A stretch of 6,613 nt of DNA from Flavobacterium psychrophilum (lineage in GTDB: Bacteria > Bacteroidota > Bacteroidia > Flavobacteriales > Flavobacteriaceae), in the NCBI GenBank assembly GCA_945866505.1, contig CAMBHH010000186.1:1-6613 (forward strand), given 5' to 3'. Position numbers and translations under genes: made by a program. Below, piece by piece: positions 6,427-6,613 of this stretch; the first letter of the stretch is position 1; each line of letters begins with the position of its first letter. The notes under the pieces were generated by a model. That model saw only the letters and a program-made list of their open reading frames with translations. It ran no database searches and had not been told where the DNA came from.

Positions 6427-6597
6427 AGTTCGATTAATAATTTTTAACCACATAGAGATTTTATAAAATAATTAACAAAGATTTTCATAGGTATTTTATT
6501 TGCACATAGCTATGAAAACTATGATAAGCAAAGCGTCTTTCTATTAAAAGCTAATATTTTATCTATGTGGTTTAAACTTTTCAATATTAATCGAGCT
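6427..6597. repeat. Nested imperfect palindrome, about 171 bp (MITE/REP-like)
   Basis: Three nested inverted repeats share one centre region. The outer arms are AGTTCGATTAATA (6427-6439) and its complement at 6585-6597, 12 of 13 matching. The middle arms are AACCACATAGA (6446-6456) and TCTATGTGGTT (6562-6572), exact over 11 bp. The inner hairpin pairs TTTTCATAG (6482-6490) with CTATGAAAA (6510-6518) exactly; its loop side contains part of the palindrome CATAGCTATG (6505-6514), and a further CTATG follows at 6519-6523. There is no coding frame worth calling in 6353-6613. From memory, intergenic repeats with ACCACATAGA ends are frequent in Flavobacterium genomes, which would make this one copy of a non-autonomous element; copy number cannot be seen here. 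Confidence 0.6.
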
Positions 6598-6613
6598 GAA
6601 GTTTAGACTTTGT

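Noticed and set aside
6353..6613. Possible tRNA or small RNA gene
   Set aside because: No cloverleaf, TTC-arm or CCA end is visible. The pairing is explained by the nested palindrome.

Overview
The window looks like a chromosomal segment of a Flavobacterium-type member of the Bacteroidetes. The evidence is: AT-rich DNA; secreted proteins with short signal peptides ending in F-S-Q; a C-terminal type IX secretion (T9SS) sorting domain; TAnnTTTG-type -7 promoter boxes; no clear Shine-Dalgarno sequences; and short repeat families between genes. The genus is inferred, because no rRNA or other marker gene is present.

Layout, left to right. Positions 1-58 hold a run of 7-bp repeats after the end of a minus-strand gene. 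A minus-strand gene (59-1837) encodes a secreted tetratricopeptide-repeat protein. A small minus-strand lipoprotein gene (1920-2294) encodes an NTF2-fold 'immunity' (YbbC/YhhH-type) domain. Next comes minus-strand serS, seryl-tRNA synthetase (2380-3651). A 189-bp divergent promoter region (3652-3840) separates serS from a plus-strand gene (3841-5760) for a secreted M1-family zinc aminopeptidase with a T9SS sorting domain. Convergent to it is a minus-strand gene (5813-6352) for an acidic protein resembling the DMP19/DUF4375 family. Positions 6353-6613 carry no gene, but contain a nested imperfect palindrome of about 171 bp.

The genes do not form one pathway. serS, the small lipoprotein gene and the TPR gene are co-directional and could share transcripts starting at a good promoter box upstream of serS. 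The peptidase is transcribed divergently.

The most notable structure is a 29-bp inverted repeat (28 of 29 matching) at 1844-1872 and 2343-2371. It brackets the small immunity-like lipoprotein gene and abuts the flanking genes to within 7-8 bp. The bracketed DNA is more AT-rich than its surroundings. This suggests a small inserted or invertible cassette between serS and the TPR gene. Mobility or inversion is inference; the repeats themselves are plain in the sequence.
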